The notes under the pieces: model-generated
The model's input: the letters and a program-made list of their open reading frames with translations, nothing else
Told to the model about the DNA's origin: nothing
Database searches by the model: none
Shown: positions 27,223-35,960 of the stretch, piece by piece
Layout of the letters: the number at the start of each line of letters is the position of its first letter
How positions within the stretch are numbered: position 1 is the stretch's first letter
Source: Arenibaculum pallidiluteum
GTDB lineage: Bacteria; Pseudomonadota; Alphaproteobacteria; Azospirillales; Azospirillaceae
Length of the DNA: 64,000 nucleotides
Reading direction: 5' to 3'
Assembly (NCBI RefSeq): GCF_017355985.1
Contig: NZ_JAFIQU010000003.1
Location: 417,884 to 481,883 of the forward strand
Position numbers and translations under genes: made by a program

Positions 27223-28791
27223 ATGGCGCGCCGCAATGTCCTGCTCATCGTTGTGGATCAGTGGCGGGCGGACTTCGTGCCGCATCTGCTGCGCGCGAAC
27301 GGGCAGGCGCCCTTCCTGGAGACGCCGAACCTTGACCGGCTGTGCCGCGAGGGCGTCACATTCCGCAACCACGTCACGACCTGCGTGCCTTGCGGTCCCG
27401 CCCGCGCCAGCCTGCTGACCGGCCTGTACCTTATGAACCACAGGGCGGTTCAGAACACCGTCCCGCTGGACCAGCGTCACTTCAACCTCGGCAAGGCACT
27501 CCGCGGGCTCGGCTACGACCCCGCGCTGATCGGCTACACCACGACGACGCCGGATCCCCGCACGACCTCTGCCAAGGACCCCCGTTTCCTGGTGCTCGGG
27601 GATCTTATGGACGGCTTCCGCTCGGTCGGCGCCTTCGAGCCGAACATGGACGGGTATTTCGGCTGGGTTGCCCAGCGGGGCTTCCCGCTGCCGCCGCGGC
27701 GCGAGGACATCTGGCTTCCCGAGGGCGAGGATGCCGTGCCTGGCGCCACCGACCGGCCGGCGCGGATTCCCAAGGAGCTCTCCGACAGCGCGTTCTTCAC
27801 GGAACGTGCCCTGACCTACCTGAAGGGCCGCGACGGCCGGCCCTTCTTCCTGCATCTCGGCTACTACCGGCCGCATCCGCCATTCGTGGCGCCCGCGCCC
27901 TATCATGCCATGTACCGGCCGGAGGACATGCCGGCGCCCGTGCGTGCGGCCAGCGCAGACGAGGAGGCGGCGCAGCATCCGCTGCTGCGGCACTACGTGG
28001 ATTCGATCCGGCGCGGTTCCTTCTTCCACGGGGCCGAGGGTTCCGGTGCGACGCTGGACGAGCGCGAGATCCGCCAGATGCGGGCGACCTATTGCGGCCT
28101 GATCACCGAGATCGACGACTGCCTGGGCCGGGTCTTCGCCTATCTCGACGAAACCGGACAGTGGGACGACACGCTGGTGATCTTCACCAGCGACCATGGC
28201 GAGCAGCTCGGCGACCACCACCTGCTCGGCAAGATCGGCTATCACGACGAGAGCTTCCGCATTCCCTTCGTCGTGAAGGATCCCGACAGTCCCGGGCGCC
28301 GCGGCGTCATCGAGGATGCTTTCACCGAGAGCGTCGACGTCATGCCGACGGTGATCGACTGGCTCGGAGGCGAGGTGCCGCGCGCCTGCGACGGCCGGTC
28401 GGTCCTGCCGCTGCTGCGGGGCGGGGCCCCGCGCGACTGGCGAACGGAGCTCCACTACGAGTTCGACTTCCGCGACGTCTTCTACGACCGGCCGGAGCCC
28501 GTGCTGGGCCTCGGCATGGACGAGTCGAGCCTCTGCGTCATCCAGGACGCCCGGTACAAATACGTGCACTTCGCCGCCCTGCCGCCGCTCTTCTTCGACC
28601 TCGCCCGCGATCCGCAGCAGTTCGTGAACCGGGCCGAGGACCCCGAATACGCCGCGCTGGTGCGCGACTACGCCCAGAAGGCGCTGTCCTGGCGGCTCCG
28701 CCATGCGGACCGAACGCTGACTCATTTCCGCGCGACGCCCCGCGGGCTCGAGGAGCGCGGCACGGCAACCACCGGAACGGGAGAGGAATGA
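27223..28791 (+). CDS. pehA: Phosphonate monoester hydrolase / arylsulfatase-like (formylglycine enzyme)
   Basis: The 522-aa protein belongs to the sulfatase branch of the alkaline-phosphatase superfamily. It is close to the rhizobial phosphonate monoester hydrolase I recall (VLLIVVDQWRADF, TCVPCGPARASLLTG, VFIFTSDHGEQLGDHHL-like blocks). Cys57 in C-G-P-A-R should be converted to formylglycine, which requires a maturation enzyme not seen here. Metal ligands are in VVDQW and TSDHGEQ. These enzymes split phosphonate monoesters and also diesters, sulfates and sulfonate monoesters; the natural substrate is unknown. No signal peptide is present, so it should be cytoplasmic. Its stop overlaps the start region of the first binding protein gene. 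Confidence 0.92.
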   Translation: MARRNVLLIVVDQWRADFVPHLLRANGQAPFLETPNLDRLCREGVTFRNHVTTCVPCGPARASLLTGLYLMNHRAVQNTVPLDQRHFNLGKALRGLGYDPALIGYTTTTPDPRTTSAKDPRFLVLGDLMDGFRSVGAFEPNMDGYFGWVAQRGFPLPPRREDIWLPEGEDAVPGATDRPARIPKELSDSAFFTERALTYLKGRDGRPFFLHLGYYRPHPPFVAPAPYHAMYRPEDMPAPVRAASADEEAAQHPLLRHYVDSIRRGSFFHGAEGSGATLDEREIRQMRATYCGLITEIDDCLGRVFAYLDETGQWDDTLVIFTSDHGEQLGDHHLLGKIGYHDESFRIPFVVKDPDSPGRRGVIEDAFTESVDVMPTVIDWLGGEVPRACDGRSVLPLLRGGAPRDWRTELHYEFDFRDVFYDRPEPVLGLGMDESSLCVIQDARYKYVHFAALPPLFFDLARDPQQFVNRAEDPEYAALVRDYAQKALSWRLRHADRTLTHFRATPRGLEERGTATTGTGEE

Positions 28792-30440
28792 TGGCTGACA
28801 TCACGCGCCGAGGCGCACTCGGCCTGGCCGCCGGCACCGCCGCCGGCTCGCTGGTCCTGCCGCGCTTCGCGATCGGCCAGGCGGACAGCCGCCCGTCGAT
28901 CACCATCGCGGTGCAGAAGGTCTCGAACTCCAACACGCTCGACGTGCTGCGCGAGCAGTCGAACGTGGGCGAGCGGATCTTCTTCTCGTCCCTTTGGGAG
29001 GGGCTGATCGGCCGCAACTGGCAGGGCAGCCTCGAGACCGTGCCGCTGCTCGCGACCGAATGGCGCCGCATCGACGACCGGACCGTCGAGCTGAAGCTGC
29101 GCCAGGGCGTGCGCTTCCACAACGGCGACGAGATGACGGCCGAGGACGTCGTCTTCTCCTTCGGCCGGCAACGCATGTTCGGCGACACCAGGCCGAGCGC
29201 CGGCGAGACCATCCGCGTGGACGAGCGCAACCCGCTGAACCGGGTGACCAAGGAGCTGCCGCCCGAGGTTCCGGCCGTGGCGCGCCGAGCCTGGCCGGCC
29301 CTTCTGGGCGTCGAGGCCGTGGACAAGTACACCGTGCGCTTCGTGAACGGCACGCCCGACGTGACGATCGAGGGCCGCATCTCGCGCTACGGCAGCGAGA
29401 TCATGAGCCGGCGCGGCTGGGACGAGGCGCCGAGCTACCTGGATTGGGCCCGGCGGCCGATCACCACCGGCCCCTACAGGGTCGCGGACTTCCGTCCGGA
29501 TTCGATGCTGGTCCTCGAGGCCCACGATGAATACTGGGGCGGTCGGCCGCCCCTGAAGCAGATCCGCTTCGTCGAGGTGCCCGAGGTCGCATCGCGCATC
29601 AACGGCCTCTACGCTGGCGAATACCAGTTCGCATGCGACATCCCCCCGGATCAGATTGCGGGCATAGAGAGGAACCCGGCCTTCGAGGTCCAGGGCGGCA
29701 CGATCCTGAACCACCGCCTGACCGTCTTCGACAAGAACCATCCGCAGCTCGCGAACCCGCTGATCCGGCGCGCCTTCAGCCATGCCATCGACCGGCAGGC
29801 GATCGTGGATAGCCTGTGGGCCGGCCGCACGCGGATCCCGAAGGGCCTGCAGTGGGACTACTACGGCGAGATGTTCGTCGAGGACTGGAAGATCCCGGAC
29901 TACGACCCGAAGCTGGCCCGCGATCTCGTCCGGCAGGCCGGCTACAAGGGCGACCCGATCCCTTACCGGCTGCTCAACAACTACTACACCAACCAGACCG
30001 CGACGGCGCAGCTCCTAGCCGAGATGTGGAAGGAGGCCGGGCTCAACGTCGAGATCGAGATGAAGGAGAACTGGCAGCAGGTCCTGGAGCGCACGCCCGG
30101 CCGCGCCGTGCGCGACTGGTCGAATTCGGCGCCGTTCAACGACCCGGTCTCCTCGATCGTCAGCCAGCACGGGCCCAACGGCCAGCAGCAGCAGGTCGGC
30201 GAGTGGACCAACGAGGAGATGAACAGGCTCTCCGTCGAGCTCGAGACCTCGACCGACCGGGCACGGCGCAAGCATGCCTTCCGGCGCATGCTGGAGATCT
30301 GCGAGCGCGAGGATCCGGCCTATACCGTGCTGCACCAGAACGCGACTTTCACCGCAAAGCCCCGAAACCTCCAGTGGCGGGCGGCGCCGGCCTTCGCCAT
30401 GGACTTCCGCTCCCCGAACTGGGGCGGGATGCGCAGCTGA
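28791..30440 (+). CDS. Peptide/opine-type ABC substrate-binding protein (first paralogue)
   Basis: The 549-aa family 5 extracellular solute-binding protein has a leader MADITRRGALGLAAG ending near AIGQADS, with a twin-arginine pair and hydrophobic stretch that could direct Tat export. Domain markers are LRQGVRFHNGDEMTAEDV, TTGPYRVADFRPD, DEYWGGRPPLKQIRFVEV and AIDRQAIVDSLW. Family 5 proteins bind peptides, opines, glycosides or other bulky solutes. ATG 28791 is preferred over 28788 because GGGAG then has good spacing. It lies directly after the phosphonate monoester hydrolase gene and 45 bp before a near-duplicate. Confidence 0.92.
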   Translation: MADITRRGALGLAAGTAAGSLVLPRFAIGQADSRPSITIAVQKVSNSNTLDVLREQSNVGERIFFSSLWEGLIGRNWQGSLETVPLLATEWRRIDDRTVELKLRQGVRFHNGDEMTAEDVVFSFGRQRMFGDTRPSAGETIRVDERNPLNRVTKELPPEVPAVARRAWPALLGVEAVDKYTVRFVNGTPDVTIEGRISRYGSEIMSRRGWDEAPSYLDWARRPITTGPYRVADFRPDSMLVLEAHDEYWGGRPPLKQIRFVEVPEVASRINGLYAGEYQFACDIPPDQIAGIERNPAFEVQGGTILNHRLTVFDKNHPQLANPLIRRAFSHAIDRQAIVDSLWAGRTRIPKGLQWDYYGEMFVEDWKIPDYDPKLARDLVRQAGYKGDPIPYRLLNNYYTNQTATAQLLAEMWKEAGLNVEIEMKENWQQVLERTPGRAVRDWSNSAPFNDPVSSIVSQHGPNGQQQQVGEWTNEEMNRLSVELETSTDRARRKHAFRRMLEICEREDPAYTVLHQNATFTAKPRNLQWRAAPAFAMDFRSPNWGGMRS

Positions 30441-30485
30441 TCGCCGCACCGGGACCATTCGCCGGCCGCCATCCAGGAGCCTTCC

Positions 30486-32123
30486 ATGCCCATGCTTACG
30501 CGTCGCCATGCCATCGGGCTGATGGCAGCGGCACCCGCGCCGCTGATCCTGCCACGCTTCGCGATCGCCCAGGGGGACGACCGGCCGTCGATCACGGTCG
30601 CGGTCCAGAAGATCGCCAACTCCAACACGCTCGAGACGCTGCGTGAGCAGTCGAACGTCGGTACCCGCACCTTCTACAGCTATGCCGAGACGCTGATCGA
30701 CATGGACTGGGCGGGCGACCTGTCGCTGCGTCCGGGGCTAGCAACGGCCTGGCGCCGGATCGACGAGCGCACGGTCGAGCTGACGCTGCGCGAGGGCGTG
30801 CGCTTCCACAACGGCGACCTGATGACGGCGGAGGACGTCGCGTTCAGCTTCGGGCCCGAGCGTATGTGGGGCGGCGCCACCGAGGCCGGGGCCAAGGGGT
30901 TGTTCGGCAGCGTGACGGGCGGCGCTGCGGGCAGGGAGGCCCCGGCTGAGGTCGTCGCGGTGGCCAAGCGCGGCTTCCCGGCCCTTGACCGGGTGGAGGT
31001 CGTCGATCCCCGCACGGTGCGCTTCGTGAACCGGACCCCAGACGTGACCCTGGAGGGCCGGATCTCGCGCAACATCGGTGTCGTCGTTTCCCGCCGTGCC
31101 TTTGCCGAGGCGTCTTCCTGGCTGGAATGGGCGCGCAGGCCGGTGGGCACGGGCCCCTATCGCGTGGGTGAGTTCCGTCCGGACCAGGTGCTGGTCCTGG
31201 AGGCGTTCGACGAGTACTGGGGCGGTCGTCCGCCGCTGAAGCAGATCCGCTTCGTGGAAGTGCCCGAGGTCGCATCGCGCATCAACGGGCTGCGCTCCGG
31301 CGAGTACGATTTCGCCTGCGACATCCCGCCGGACCAGATCGCCGAGATCGAGCGCGACCCCCGTCACGAGGTGGTCGGTGGCCTGATCACCAACCATCGC
31401 ATGACCGTCTTCGACAAGAACCATCCCCAGCTCGCGAATCCGCTGGTCCGGCGCGCCATGACGCATGCGATCGACCGCCAAGCCATCGTCGATGCGCTGT
31501 GGGGCGGGAGGACGCAGGTGCCCAGGGGCCTTCAGTTCGAGTTCTACGGCGACCTGTTCCAGGCGGACTGGGCGGTGCCTGCCTACGACCCGGCCGAGGC
31601 TCGGAGGCTCGTGAAGCAGTCCGGCTATGCCGGCGATCCGATCCCCTACAGGCTCCTGAGCAACTACTACACGAACCAGGTCGCGACGGCCCAGGTACTG
31701 GTGGAGAGCTGGCGCGAGATCGGGCTGAACGTCGAGATCCAGATGAAGGAGAACTTCCCGCAGGTGCTCGAGAAGGGCGCGACGCGGGCGGTGCGGGACT
31801 GGTCCAACAGCGCTCCCTTCAACGACCCCGTCTCGTCACTCGTCGCCCAGCACGGGCCGACGGGCCAGCAATGGCAGATCGGGGAGTGGCGCAACGACGA
31901 AATGGGCACCCTCTCGGCCGAGATGGAGACCTCGACCGACCGCGACAGGCGCCGGAAGGCCTTTCGCCGGATGCTGGAGATCTGCGAGCGCGAGGATCCC
32001 GCCTACACCGTGCTGCATCAGACCGCAAACTTCACAGCCAAGCGCCGGGACATCCAGTGGCGGGCCGCGCAGTCCTTCGTGATGGACTTCCGCGGCCGCA
32101 ACTGGGGCGGCATGCGCAGCTGA
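30486..32123 (+). CDS. Peptide/opine-type ABC substrate-binding protein (second paralogue)
   Basis: This 545-aa protein is clearly paralogous to its upstream neighbour along its whole length, sharing blocks such as EYWGGRPPLKQIRFVEVPEV, TVFDKNHPQLANPL, AVRDWSNSAPFNDPVSS and the C-terminus NWGGMRS. Its leader MPMLTRRHAIGLMAAAPAPL again has a twin-arginine pair. Differences are concentrated around residues 120-160, where this copy has a Gly/Ala-rich insert in place of a charged one. AGGAG precedes ATG 30486. A tandem duplication with diverged ligand range is likely; both presumably feed the same transporter. Confidence 0.92.
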   Translation: MPMLTRRHAIGLMAAAPAPLILPRFAIAQGDDRPSITVAVQKIANSNTLETLREQSNVGTRTFYSYAETLIDMDWAGDLSLRPGLATAWRRIDERTVELTLREGVRFHNGDLMTAEDVAFSFGPERMWGGATEAGAKGLFGSVTGGAAGREAPAEVVAVAKRGFPALDRVEVVDPRTVRFVNRTPDVTLEGRISRNIGVVVSRRAFAEASSWLEWARRPVGTGPYRVGEFRPDQVLVLEAFDEYWGGRPPLKQIRFVEVPEVASRINGLRSGEYDFACDIPPDQIAEIERDPRHEVVGGLITNHRMTVFDKNHPQLANPLVRRAMTHAIDRQAIVDALWGGRTQVPRGLQFEFYGDLFQADWAVPAYDPAEARRLVKQSGYAGDPIPYRLLSNYYTNQVATAQVLVESWREIGLNVEIQMKENFPQVLEKGATRAVRDWSNSAPFNDPVSSLVAQHGPTGQQWQIGEWRNDEMGTLSAEMETSTDRDRRRKAFRRMLEICEREDPAYTVLHQTANFTAKRRDIQWRAAQSFVMDFRGRNWGGMRS

Positions 32124-32139
32124 ACAAGGTGAGGGCATC

Positions 32140-33138
32140 ATGCACCGGAACCAGGAAGCACCCCTCGTCGAGATCCGTGGCCTGACGGTCGATTTCGACG
32201 GCGTCCGGGCCCTTCACGGGATTGACCTCGCGATCGCGCGGGGCGAGGCCGTGGGCATCGTCGGGGAATCCGGCTGCGGCAAGTCGGTGACATGGCTGGC
32301 GGCACTTGGCCTCCTGCCGGCGAGGGCAAGGGTGAGCGGAAGCGTCCGGCTCCAGGGGCGCGAGCTCCTTGGCGTGCCGCCGGCGGTGCTGGACGAGGTC
32401 CGCGGCCGGCGCATCGCAATGATCTTTCAGGACCCCGCCAGCGCGCTGAATCCGGTGATCCGGCTGGGCAGGCAGGTCGGCGAGGCGCTGGCGCTTCATC
32501 GGGGCCTCGGCGGCGCCGCCATCCGGGCTGAGGCGCGGCGGCTGTTCGAACTCGTCGGCATTCCCGATGCCTCGCGGCGGCTCGACGCCTACCCGCACGA
32601 GCTCTCGGGCGGCCAGAACCAGCGCGTGATGATCGCAATGGCGCTGGCCGGCAATCCCGACCTCCTGGTCGCGGACGAGCCCACCACGGCACTGGATGCC
32701 ACGATCCAGGCGCAGATCCTGGACCTCCTCACCCTGGTCCGGCGCGAGACCGGCATGGCGCTGGTGCTGATCAGCCATGATCTCGGCGTGATCGCCGAGA
32801 CGAGCGACAGGGTATGCGTGATGTATGCCGGGCGCATGGTCGAGGCGGGGCCGGCCGAAGCCGTCTTCGACGAGCCGCTCCATCCCTATGCCCAGGGGCT
32901 GCTGGCGGCGCTGCCCCCGCTGGACGGGCCGCGGCGCAGGCTCGACCCCATCCCGGGGACGGTGCCGCCCCCGGGCAACCTTCCGCCGGGCTGCTCCTTC
33001 GCCCCTCGATGCCCCCGCCGCGTTCCGGCCTGCGATCACGTGGTCCCCGCGCTTTCGGAGAAGGTGCCGGGCTGGGCGGCGGCCTGCATCCGCGCGCATG
33101 GACCTGCCATGGCGGATCGGCGGGCGGTCGGCGCATGA
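32140..33138 (+). CDS. Dpp/Opp-type ABC transporter ATPase (DppD-like)
   Basis: The 332-aa ATPase has Walker A GESGCGKSV, Q-loop MIFQDPASALNPVIR, signature LSGGQNQRVMIAMAL and Walker B LLVADEPTTALD. The C-terminal extension PPGCSFAPRCPRRVPACD contains the Cys-rich motif that binds an iron-sulfur cluster in peptide transporter ATPases. ATGA couples it to the following ATPase gene. It is the first of two ATPases of the importer served by the tandem binding proteins. Confidence 0.94.
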   Translation: MHRNQEAPLVEIRGLTVDFDGVRALHGIDLAIARGEAVGIVGESGCGKSVTWLAALGLLPARARVSGSVRLQGRELLGVPPAVLDEVRGRRIAMIFQDPASALNPVIRLGRQVGEALALHRGLGGAAIRAEARRLFELVGIPDASRRLDAYPHELSGGQNQRVMIAMALAGNPDLLVADEPTTALDATIQAQILDLLTLVRRETGMALVLISHDLGVIAETSDRVCVMYAGRMVEAGPAEAVFDEPLHPYAQGLLAALPPLDGPRRRLDPIPGTVPPPGNLPPGCSFAPRCPRRVPACDHVVPALSEKVPGWAAACIRAHGPAMADRRAVGA

Positions 33139-34127
33139 CGGCGCCGCTGCTCGAAGCGGACGCGCTGGTCCGCCTGTATTCCACGCGCCGCGGGCTCTTC
33201 GGCCGTCCGACGACGGTGCAGGCCGTGGACGGCGTGTCGCTCGCCATAGAGAAGGGTCGAACGCTCGGCCTCGTCGGGGAGTCGGGCTCGGGCAAGTCGA
33301 CGACCGGGCGCCTCGTGCTCGGCCTCGAACGACCCGACGGAGGGCGGGTGCGCTATCGCGGCGTCGACCTACCCGCGCCGGGCAGCCGCGACTGGCGGCG
33401 CCTTCGCGCCCGCATGCAGATGGTCTTCCAGGACCCGCTCGGCGCCCTCGACCGCAGGCTGCCGATCGCATTGCAGGTGCGCGAGCCTTTGGACGTCCAT
33501 GGCGTCGGTTCCGCCAGCGAGCGCGCGGCGCGCACGGCGGAGTTGCTCGCGGCGGTCGGCCTCGGGGTCCATCAGGGGCAGCGCTATCCGCACGAGCTCT
33601 CGGGCGGGCAGCGCCAGCGCGCCGTGATCGCGCGGGCCCTCGCGACCGGACCGGACCTTCTGGTCTGCGACGAGCCCGTCTCGGCGCTCGACGTGTCGAT
33701 CCAGGCTCAGGTCGTGAACCTGCTCGTCGACCTGCAGGCGCAGTTCGGCCTGGGCATGCTGTTCATCAGCCACGATCTAAAGGTCGTCCGCCAGGTCAGC
33801 CACCGGGTCGCGGTCATGTATCTCGGCCGCATCGTCGAGGAGGGAGAGGCAGACGCCGTCTTCGCGGCGCCGGCGCATCCCTACACCGCGGCGCTGGTCT
33901 CGGCCTCTCCGCACCCGGCCCGCCGGGGACGGCCGCGCATCATCCTGGCGGGGGACCCGCCCAACCCGGCGGCGCGACCCGCAGGCTGCGCCTTTCATCC
34001 CCGCTGCCCGGTGGCGGCTTCGGTCTGCCGGGTCGAGAGCCCGGCGCTGCTGCCCCTGCCGGGCGGGCGCCATGTCGCGTGCCACCTGGCACAGGACGGG
34101 GCACAACCTCTGAGGGCGGCGGTCTGA
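33135..34127 (+). CDS. Dpp/Opp-type ABC transporter ATPase (DppF-like)
   Basis: The 330-aa ATPase has Walker [11 protein letters not shown]-loop [16 protein letters not shown], signature [15 protein letters not shown], Walker [13 protein letters not shown] and the Cys-containing tail [16 protein letters not shown]. It pairs with the preceding ATPase, which it overlaps by 4 nt, and its stop overlaps the first permease start as TGATG. Confidence 0.94.
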   Translation: MTAPLLEADALVRLYSTRRGLFGRPTTVQAVDGVSLAIEKGRTLGLVGESGSGKSTTGRLVLGLERPDGGRVRYRGVDLPAPGSRDWRRLRARMQMVFQDPLGALDRRLPIALQVREPLDVHGVGSASERAARTAELLAAVGLGVHQGQRYPHELSGGQRQRAVIARALATGPDLLVCDEPVSALDVSIQAQVVNLLVDLQAQFGLGMLFISHDLKVVRQVSHRVAVMYLGRIVEEGEADAVFAAPAHPYTAALVSASPHPARRGRPRIILAGDPPNPAARPAGCAFHPRCPVAASVCRVESPALLPLPGGRHVACHLAQDGAQPLRAAV

Positions 34128-35059
34128 TGCTGCGCTTCCTGCTCCTGCGCTCGGGACGGGCGCTGCTCACCGTTGCGCTGGTCGTGACCTTCGCCTTCGT
34201 GGTGCTGCGCCTCTCCGGCGATCCCGCGCTCCTGATCATGAGCGTCGACGCCCCGCCGGAGGCGATCGCGGCCTTCCGCAGGGCTTGGGGCCTCGACGAT
34301 CCCATCTGGCAGCAGTACCTGCGCTACTTCGGCGCCATCGCCCAGGGCGAGCTCGGCCAGTCCATGCGCGACGGGCGCCCGGCGATCGAACTCGTCGCCG
34401 AGCGAATCCCCGCGACCCTCGCCCTGACCCTTCCGGCCCTCCTGATCAAGCTGGGCCTCGGAATTCCCGCCGGGATCTACGCGGCGCTGCACAGGGACAG
34501 CGCCGTCGACCGGCTGGTGATGGTCGCGGCTGTGGCGGGGTTCACGGTGCCGAGCTTCGTCCTCGGACTCGTTCTCGTGCTGGTCTTCTCGGTGCAACTC
34601 GGCTGGCTGCCATCGGGCGGGCAGGACGGATGGCTCCACGCCGTGCTTCCGACGATGACTTTGGGCATCGGCGGGGCCGCCGTGCTGGCACGGTTCACCC
34701 GCAGCGCGATGCTGGAGGTCCTCGGCCAGCCCTACATGCGAACGGCCAGCGCCAAGGGGCTTCCTTGGCGCCGGGCCGTGCTGAGCCATGCTCTGCCGAA
34801 CGCCGCGATCCCGACCGTGACGATCGTGGGCTTCATGGTCGGCAGCCTGATCGCGGGAGCGGTGGTCGTCGAGAGCGTCTTCTCCTGGCCCGGCGTGGGC
34901 CGCCTCCTGGTCGTCGCCGTCTCCAATAGGGACCTCGCTGTCGTGCAGTGCATCCTGCTTCTCGTGGCGGTCACGATGGTGACCGCGAACTTCGTGGTGG
35001 ATCTCATGTACGGGCTGCTCGACCCGCGCCTAAGGTCCGGCGCCAAGGGAGGACACTGA
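34127..35059 (+). CDS. Dpp/Opp-type ABC permease (DppB-like)
   Basis: The 310-aa inner-membrane protein has an N-terminal helix, then a conserved segment WGLDDPIWQQYLRYFGAIAQ with GELGQSMRDGRP, and five more helices. The EAA loop is MRTASAKGLPWRRAVLSHAL, and FSWPGVGRLLVVAVSNRD is the usual DppB C-terminal motif. It forms half of the channel; the other half is encoded 3 bp downstream. Confidence 0.94.
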   Translation: MLRFLLLRSGRALLTVALVVTFAFVVLRLSGDPALLIMSVDAPPEAIAAFRRAWGLDDPIWQQYLRYFGAIAQGELGQSMRDGRPAIELVAERIPATLALTLPALLIKLGLGIPAGIYAALHRDSAVDRLVMVAAVAGFTVPSFVLGLVLVLVFSVQLGWLPSGGQDGWLHAVLPTMTLGIGGAAVLARFTRSAMLEVLGQPYMRTASAKGLPWRRAVLSHALPNAAIPTVTIVGFMVGSLIAGAVVVESVFSWPGVGRLLVVAVSNRDLAVVQCILLLVAVTMVTANFVVDLMYGLLDPRLRSGAKGGH

Positions 35060-35062
35060 GCC

Positions 35063-35917
35063 ATGGCCGAACTCGCGGCAGCGGCCGGGGGCAGCGCTCC
35101 CACGCGGCGACGCATCCCGCCGCTCGTCTGGTTCGGGATCGGCTGGATCCTGCTGATGCTGGCAACCGCGCTCCTCGCCGACGTCGCGGCGCCCTACCGC
35201 TTCACCGCCTACGACTTGCGCAACCGCCTGGCTATGCCGGGCGATCCGCTGCATCCGCTGGGGACGGACGAGCTCGGCCGGGACGTGCTGTCGCGCCTGA
35301 TCGTTTCGATCAGGATCTCCCTGATGATCGCCTTCGGCGCCACGGTCATATCTGCCGCGCTGGGGACGCTGATGGGGTTCCTCGCCGCGCATTTTCGCGG
35401 CATCGTGGAGCAGGTCGTGCTCATGCTCGCGGACTTCCAGGCGGCCATGCCGTTCCTCGTGCTGGCCCTGGCGGTGCTGGCGTTCTTCGGGAACTCGCTT
35501 CCGCTCTTCGTCTGCCTCATGGGGCTCTACGGCTGGGAGCGCTATGCGCGGATCGCTCGCGGCCTCGCGATTGCCGCGGGGGCGCAGAGCTATGCAGGCG
35601 CGGTGCGCCAGATCGGCGCCGGCCCGGCCAGGGTCTATCTCCGGCACATCCTGCCGAACATCGCCTCGACCCTGATCGTCTCCATGACCCTCACCTTCCC
35701 GGAGGTGATCCTGCTGGAGAGCGGGCTGTCCTTCCTGGGGCTAGGCGTGCAGCCGCCCATGACGAGCCTCGGCAACATGGTGGGCTACGGACGGGAGTAC
35801 ATAACGCGCGCGCCGTGGATCATGCTGGCTCCGGCGACGGTCATCGTGCTGACGACACTGGCCGTCAGCCTCGTGGGCGACTGGCTGCGGGACCGGCTTG
35901 ACCCGACGCTCCGCTGA
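35063..35917 (+). CDS. Dpp/Opp-type ABC permease (DppC-like)
   Basis: The 284-aa protein has about six helices. HPLGTDELGRDVLSRLIVSI is the DppC signature, followed by the EAA loop SYAGAVRQIGAGPARVYLRH and LLESGLSFLGLGVQPPMTSL near the C-terminus. GGAGGACACTGAGCC gives a good ribosome binding site. It completes the five-component importer and is followed 43 bp later by a phosphodiesterase gene. Confidence 0.94.
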   Translation: MAELAAAAGGSAPTRRRIPPLVWFGIGWILLMLATALLADVAAPYRFTAYDLRNRLAMPGDPLHPLGTDELGRDVLSRLIVSIRISLMIAFGATVISAALGTLMGFLAAHFRGIVEQVVLMLADFQAAMPFLVLALAVLAFFGNSLPLFVCLMGLYGWERYARIARGLAIAAGAQSYAGAVRQIGAGPARVYLRHILPNIASTLIVSMTLTFPEVILLESGLSFLGLGVQPPMTSLGNMVGYGREYITRAPWIMLAPATVIVLTTLAVSLVGDWLRDRLDPTLR

Positions 35918-35960
35918 GGGCGGAGCCCTTCCGACACGCCTCACCAGAAAGGGGATTGCC

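Noticed and set aside
27342-28790. Extension of the first binding protein upstream to give 1032 codons
   Set aside because: The added sequence is Arg/Pro-rich and lies in another frame within the phosphonate monoester hydrolase. The Tat-like leader begins at 28791.
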